From Geodermatophilaceae bacterium (GTDB lineage: Bacteria > Actinomycetota > Actinomycetes > Mycobacteriales > Geodermatophilaceae): DNA of 8,171 nt. Location of the stretch: assembly GCA_013814015.1 (NCBI GenBank), contig JACCQS010000079.1, forward strand, positions 1 to 8,171, given 5' to 3'. The notes beneath the pieces are model-generated. The model saw only the letters and a program-made list of their open reading frames with translations. It did not search any database and was not told the origin of the DNA. Below, one piece after another: positions 6,398 to 8,171 of the stretch (the first letter of the stretch is position 1; each line of letters begins with the position of its first letter). The position numbers were made by a program, and so were the translations under genes.

Positions 6398-6579
6398 CCC
6401 TTCCCGGCTACCTGGCCACAACGAGCACTGGGCGCCCAGGCCGCTGCTTGCCATTCTGTCCACAGCGACATTGTCTCTGCGCCCGATGGTCGAACTTCGC
6501 CAGGGTCGGTCGCCATGCCTCGATCGAGCCGGCTTCTCCGTACCAGGCCGATCAGAGCTCGCGCGTACCCTCGGGCGCC
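6390..6579. promoter_or_regulatory. Divergent intergenic region before rarA
   Basis: No supported gene lies here. Open frames cross it on both strands but lack recognisable protein features. It should hold the promoter of the minus-strand ATPase gene, which I could not locate with confidence, and the rarA promoter at its right end. A 22-codon minus-strand frame (ATG 6454, stop TGA 6388-6386) overlaps the possible CTG start of the ATPase in a CTGA arrangement; this could be a leader peptide but has only a weak ribosome binding site. Confidence 0.45.
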
Positions 6580-6580
6580 G
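6566..6580 (+). promoter_or_regulatory. Probable leaderless promoter of rarA
   Basis: TACCCT at 6566-6571 matches TANNNT and is followed by eight bases and then GTG 6580. No Shine-Dalgarno sequence is present in the CGGGCGCC spacer. This places the transcript start at or within a base or two of the GTG and supports the choice of 6580 over more distant in-frame starts. Confidence 0.5.
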
Positions 6581-7911
6581 TGACGGAGCCGGCGAGTCTC
6601 TTCGATGAAGCCGCGGCGGAAAATGCCGCGGCAGCAGCGCCACTGGCGGTGCGGATGCGGCCGCGTTCGCTGGACGAGGTCGTCGGGCAGGAAGCCGTCC
6701 TGGGGCCTGGGCGGCCCCTTCGTCGACTGGTCGATGCTGACGAAGGAATGTCGGTGATCCTGTACGGGCCACCGGGAACGGGTAAGACCACGCTGGCCCA
6801 TGTCGTGTCCCTGGCCACCAAGCGGACCTTCGTGCAGCTCTCAGCGCTGAACTCCGGGGTCAAGGACGTCCGCGCGGTGATCGACACCGCCACCAAGGAT
6901 CTCGGTCTCACCGGGCGGCGGACGGTCCTGTTCATCGACGAGGTGCACCGCTTCTCCAAGACCCAGCAGGACTCCTTGCTCTCGGCGGTGGAGAACCGGG
7001 TGGTCAGCCTGATCGCGGCCACCACGGAGAACCCGTACTTCTCAGTAGTCAGCCCGTTGCTGTCCCGCTCGATCGTGTTGACCTTGGAACCGCTGGGTGA
7101 CGACGACGTACGTATCCTGCTGCGGCGGGCGCTGACCGATCCGCGGGGCTACGGCGGCACCTTGACCATGGCCTCCGACGCCGAGGACCATGCAGTTCGG
7201 ATCGGTGGCGGGGACGCTCGCCGCGCCCTGACGACCCTTGAGGCCGCAGCCAACGCCGCCCGGGACGAGGGGCTGTCGGAGATCACCCTGCCCGTCGTGG
7301 AGCGCGCGGTCACCCGGGCCGCGGTGCGGTACGACCGGGACGGCGATCAGCACTACGACGTGGCCAGCGCACTGATCAAGTCCATCCGAGGCAGCGACGT
7401 GGATGCCGCACTGCACTACCTGGCGCGGATGGTCGAGGCCGGGGAGGACCCGCGGTTCATTGCCCGACGGCTGGTGATCAGCGCCAGCGAGGACATCGGC
7501 ATGGCCGATCCCACGGCCCTGCCGTTGGCTGTCGCGGCGTACACAGCGGTCTCTTTCATCGGAATGCCCGAAGGGCGCATCCCGCTGGCTCAAGCCGTGA
7601 TCCACCTGGCTACCGCACCGAAGTCCAATGCCTCCTATGCCGCCATCGGTGCCGCGATCGAGGACATCCACAAGGGACTGGCCGGACCGGTGCCCTTCCA
7701 TCTGCGTGACTCGAGCTACCAGGGAGCAGCCAAGCTCGGCCACGGCCAGGGCTACGCCTACGCCCACGAAGATCCGGACGGTGTCGTCGCACAGCAATTC
7801 GCCCCGGATGCCGTGGACCGGCGGGACTACTACCGGCCCACCGACCACGGCGCAGAGGCGGGTATGAGCCAGCGGCTGAGCAGGCTCCGGGCGATCCTTC
7901 GCCGGCGCTGA
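6580..7911 (+). CDS. rarA: Replication-associated recombination protein A (AAA+ ATPase)
   Basis: This 443-residue AAA+ ATPase is of the RarA/MgsA/Mgs1/WRNIP1 family, which acts at stalled replication forks and on single-strand/double-strand DNA junctions and is related to clamp-loader subunits. The N-terminus includes SLFDE and an Ala-rich linker (11-20). It then has PLAVRMRPRSLDEVVGQ (21-37), Walker A GPPGTGKT (63-70), Walker B VLFIDEVHR (116-124), sensor 1 around AATTENP (146-152), a probable arginine finger in LLSR (R163) and sensor 2 GGGDARRAL (209-217). The C-terminal helical tetramerisation region (about 255-420) contains SIRGSD, GEDPRFIARR and SASEDIGMADP. The frame is open much further upstream, but GTG 6580 gives the usual length (the mycobacterial homologue is about 450 residues) and sits just after a TANNNT element. 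It is divergent from the ParA-like gene, with no obvious partner gene. Confidence 0.95.
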   Translation: MTEPASLFDEAAAENAAAAAPLAVRMRPRSLDEVVGQEAVLGPGRPLRRLVDADEGMSVILYGPPGTGKTTLAHVVSLATKRTFVQLSALNSGVKDVRAVIDTATKDLGLTGRRTVLFIDEVHRFSKTQQDSLLSAVENRVVSLIAATTENPYFSVVSPLLSRSIVLTLEPLGDDDVRILLRRALTDPRGYGGTLTMASDAEDHAVRIGGGDARRALTTLEAAANAARDEGLSEITLPVVERAVTRAAVRYDRDGDQHYDVASALIKSIRGSDVDAALHYLARMVEAGEDPRFIARRLVISASEDIGMADPTALPLAVAAYTAVSFIGMPEGRIPLAQAVIHLATAPKSNASYAAIGAAIEDIHKGLAGPVPFHLRDSSYQGAAKLGHGQGYAYAHEDPDGVVAQQFAPDAVDRRDYYRPTDHGAEAGMSQRLSRLRAILRRR

Positions 7912-8056
7912 GCAGCCCGCAGACGTAACGAGGTTATTACGACTGGCGCAACCCCGTGTATCGCCGCCGAACAGGGCTAGGTTGCACGAGGCTGGTTTTC
8001 ACGAGCCCGTATATCGGCGAAGCACAAGCACGTTCATCCCCGAGAGGTGGAGCTGA
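7912..8056 (+). promoter_or_regulatory. Regulatory region upstream of the ABC ATPase gene
   Basis: This 145-base gap is noticeably less GC-rich than the genes. TAGGTT (7978-7983) is a TANNNT -10 candidate that would give a leader of about 65 bases. Arms CGTAA (7924-7928) and TTACG (7937-7941) form an inverted repeat with an eight-base centre. CCCGTGTATCGCCG (7953-7966) recurs as CCCGTATATCGGCG (8006-8019) with 12 of 14 bases matching, and CACGAG repeats at 7985-7990 and 8000-8005. These could be operators for a sugar-responsive regulator, but none matches a site I can name. GAGAGGTGGAG at 8042-8052 supplies the ribosome binding site for GTG 8057. Confidence 0.5.
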
Positions 8057-8171
8057 GTGGCCAAGGTGATTCTTTCCGACGTCGGGAAGGTCTACGACGA
8101 CGGCACCCGAGCGGTTACCGGCTTGGACCTGGAAATCGAGGACGGCGAGTTACTGGTCCTGGTCGGCCCCT
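8057..8171 (+). CDS. ABC transporter ATP-binding protein, sugar-type (MsmX/UgpC/MsiK-like), 5' fragment
   Basis: The window holds the first 38 codons (MAKVILSDVGKVYDDGTRAV then TGLDLEIEDGELLVLVGP) and ends just before the expected Walker A motif. The pattern of VxKxYDDGTxAV plus LDLEIEDGELLVLVGP is typical of the ATPases that power carbohydrate and glycerol-phosphate importers, including the shared MsiK/MsmX type, which works on the cytoplasmic side of the membrane. The leader and the first 38 residues alone do not reveal the substrate. GTG 8057 follows a strong purine-rich ribosome binding site (GAGAGG at 8042-8047 and GGAG at 8049-8052). Codon 32 (8150-8152) is TTA, the only TTA I found in the coding regions of the window. 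The gene is cut by the window edge, not broken. Confidence 0.85.
   Translation, partial: MAKVILSDVGKVYDDGTRAVTGLDLEIEDGELLVLVGP

Noticed and set aside
6004..6579. In-frame upstream extension of rarA by about 190 codons
   Set aside because: It overlaps the minus-strand ATPase gene and lacks family similarity; the family N-terminus (SLFDE, then PLAVRMRPR) and a TANNNT element place the start at 6580.
7042..7848. A minus-strand open frame of 268 codons inside rarA
   Set aside because: It lies entirely antisense to conserved rarA sequence, has no recognisable motif, and is explained by the GC-rich codon bias.

Overview
The window is high-GC DNA with strongly GC-biased third codon positions, frequent GTG starts and almost no TTA codons. 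The gene order (metallo-hydrolase, hisS, aspS, with rarA nearby) and the probable divergent ppiB start at the left edge fit a chromosomal housekeeping region of an actinobacterium (Actinomycetota). The hisS product is not the usual mycobacterial type, so I would not place the organism in Mycobacteriales; I cannot name a genus from the sequence.

Layout. At the left edge (14 down to 1, minus strand) are the first codons of what looks like ppiB, followed by a divergent promoter region (15-230). A same-strand cluster of translation and housekeeping genes follows: a glyoxalase II-like metallo-beta-lactamase-fold hydrolase (231-920), hisS (951-2312) and aspS (2322-4082). A perfect 11-bp hairpin overlaps the aspS stop. 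A class V aminotransferase of the alanine/serine-glyoxylate type (4158-5255) has its own probable leaderless promoter. It converges on a minus-strand ParA/MinD-like ATPase with a proline-rich N-terminus (5274-6290, possibly starting further upstream). A divergent intergenic region (6291-6579) separates this from rarA (6580-7911). After a 145-base regulatory region, the 5' end of a sugar-type ABC transporter ATPase gene (8057 onward) runs off the right edge.

How the genes work together. HisRS and AspRS charge tRNAs. AspRS carries the residues associated with non-discriminating enzymes, which predicts a GatCAB-dependent route to Asn-tRNA. The hydrolase probably detoxifies glutathione- or mycothiol-type thioesters, or acts on a related substrate; it is co-directional with hisS, as in mycobacteria. 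RarA acts at stalled replication forks. The ParA-like ATPase resembles the proline-rich ATPases linked to type VII secretion, but no secretion gene is visible here.

I see no CRISPR array, insertion sequence, RNA gene or clear new multi-gene system. The most unusual signals are small: an in-frame series of three TAG-ATG junctions between the hydrolase and hisS, three probable leaderless starts, an archaeal/eukaryal-type HisRS signature, a likely N-terminal extension of the ParA-like protein starting at a non-ATG codon, and a single TTA codon in the ABC ATPase gene.
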